A stretch of DNA of 64,000 nt, taken from positions 139,705,432-139,769,431 of the forward strand of contig OX375872.1 of NCBI GenBank assembly GCA_947359465.1, given 5' to 3'. Below, piece by piece: positions 63,740-64,000 of this stretch. The stretch is from Metellina segmentata (Eukaryota > Arthropoda > Arachnida > Araneae > Tetragnathidae). Below the pieces are notes generated by a model. The model was not told the DNA's origin. It did no database searches and saw only the letters and a program-made list of their open reading frames with translations. Position numbers and translations under genes: made by a program. Every line of letters starts with the position of its first letter. Position 1 is the stretch's first letter.

Positions 63740-64000
63740 GAAAGACTCTATTGGCTTGTCCTTAGACTTGAATCCCTTAGGAATATTTTATTAGTCCGTT
63801 CCTTAGAATATGATTTTTTGGAAAGATTCTATTGGTCCCTTTCCTTGAGTTGAATCCTTTAGGAATATTCTATTGGTCCCTTTTCTTGAGTTGAATCCTT
63901 TGAAAGGAACCTATTGATATTTTCCTTCAAATATAATTCTTTGAAAAGAATGTACTGTCAATAGAATTGAAAATTCTATGAAACAATATATATTCTGCTG
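63740..64000 (+). repeat. ~50-base repeat, TTTGGAAAGATTCTATTGG class
   Basis: At least five units of TTCTATTGGTCCCTTTCCTT, GAGTTGAATCCTTTAGGAA, matching 42950-43470. It runs off the window edge. Confidence 0.7.

Noticed and set aside
1..64000. LINE or LTR retrotransposon coding region
   Set aside because: I found no reverse transcriptase, integrase or gag motif in any frame, even though the SINEs imply a LINE elsewhere.

Overview
This window looks like repeat-dominated nuclear DNA from an invertebrate animal, most likely an arthropod. That is inference: no host gene is clear enough to place the organism. The DNA is AT-rich, has no operon-like gene packing, carries a 200-base N gap (6977-7176), and contains tRNA-derived SINEs together with broken Tc1/mariner, hAT and pogo-like transposons. 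No intact host protein-coding gene was recognised. The longest open frame, 15817-16668 on the minus strand, belongs to a mariner-type transposase. Three short GC-rich stretches (4042-4146, 19189-19248, 61673-61866) could be host exons and are offered only as weak candidates.

Two kinds of material fill the window. The first is about twenty local tandem arrays that mostly differ from one another. They include a 4 x 365-base array (7740-9140), a ~120-base array (9535-11520), a 40-base minisatellite (38042-39030), a ~445-base array (28380-30480), and a 160-base dimeric satellite (about 55088-56565) flanked by diverged ~80-base monomers. The second is about forty SINE copies or fragments. Family A and family B have different tRNA-like heads but the same body and tail. 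A third SINE (C) and a fourth (D) are also present. Target-site duplications are readable for several copies.

Layout: 1-6976, diverged ~290/125-base repeats broken by SINEs, a TTAA-type MITE, and a tandem segment duplication. 7177-11520, two tandem arrays. 11669-14000, stacked SINEs and a Tc1-like deletion derivative nested in a SINE. 14030-17261, a hAT remnant and a 1.58-kb mariner-type element with TA duplications. 17351-21160, dispersed repeats P and Q in both orientations. 21165-25050, SINE fragments, transposon remnants and SINE D. 25373-32270, minisatellites and the ~445-base array. 31148-36900, a second Tc1-like derivative, SINEs, a pogo-like remnant, and a TIR element that carries SINE D. 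37050-51650, further SINE fragments and arrays, with a fold-back mariner at 46034-46935. 52288-56756, a second TTAA-type MITE copy and the satellite. 57590-64000, SINEs, a second TIR element carrying SINE D (inserted into a SINE), Tc1-like copies, and a Harbinger-like MITE.

The most interesting system is the 0.8-0.9-kb TIR element that carries a tRNA-type SINE. It occurs twice, each time with its own 9-10-base target duplication, so the SINE appears to have been carried along by a DNA transposon. Other strong points are the palindrome-rich TTAA MITE with a local empty site, the 568-base Tc1 deletion derivative present twice with the same breakpoint, the mariner whose 3' end is duplicated in inverted orientation at both termini, and the satellite that grades from diverged monomers into a homogenised dimer.
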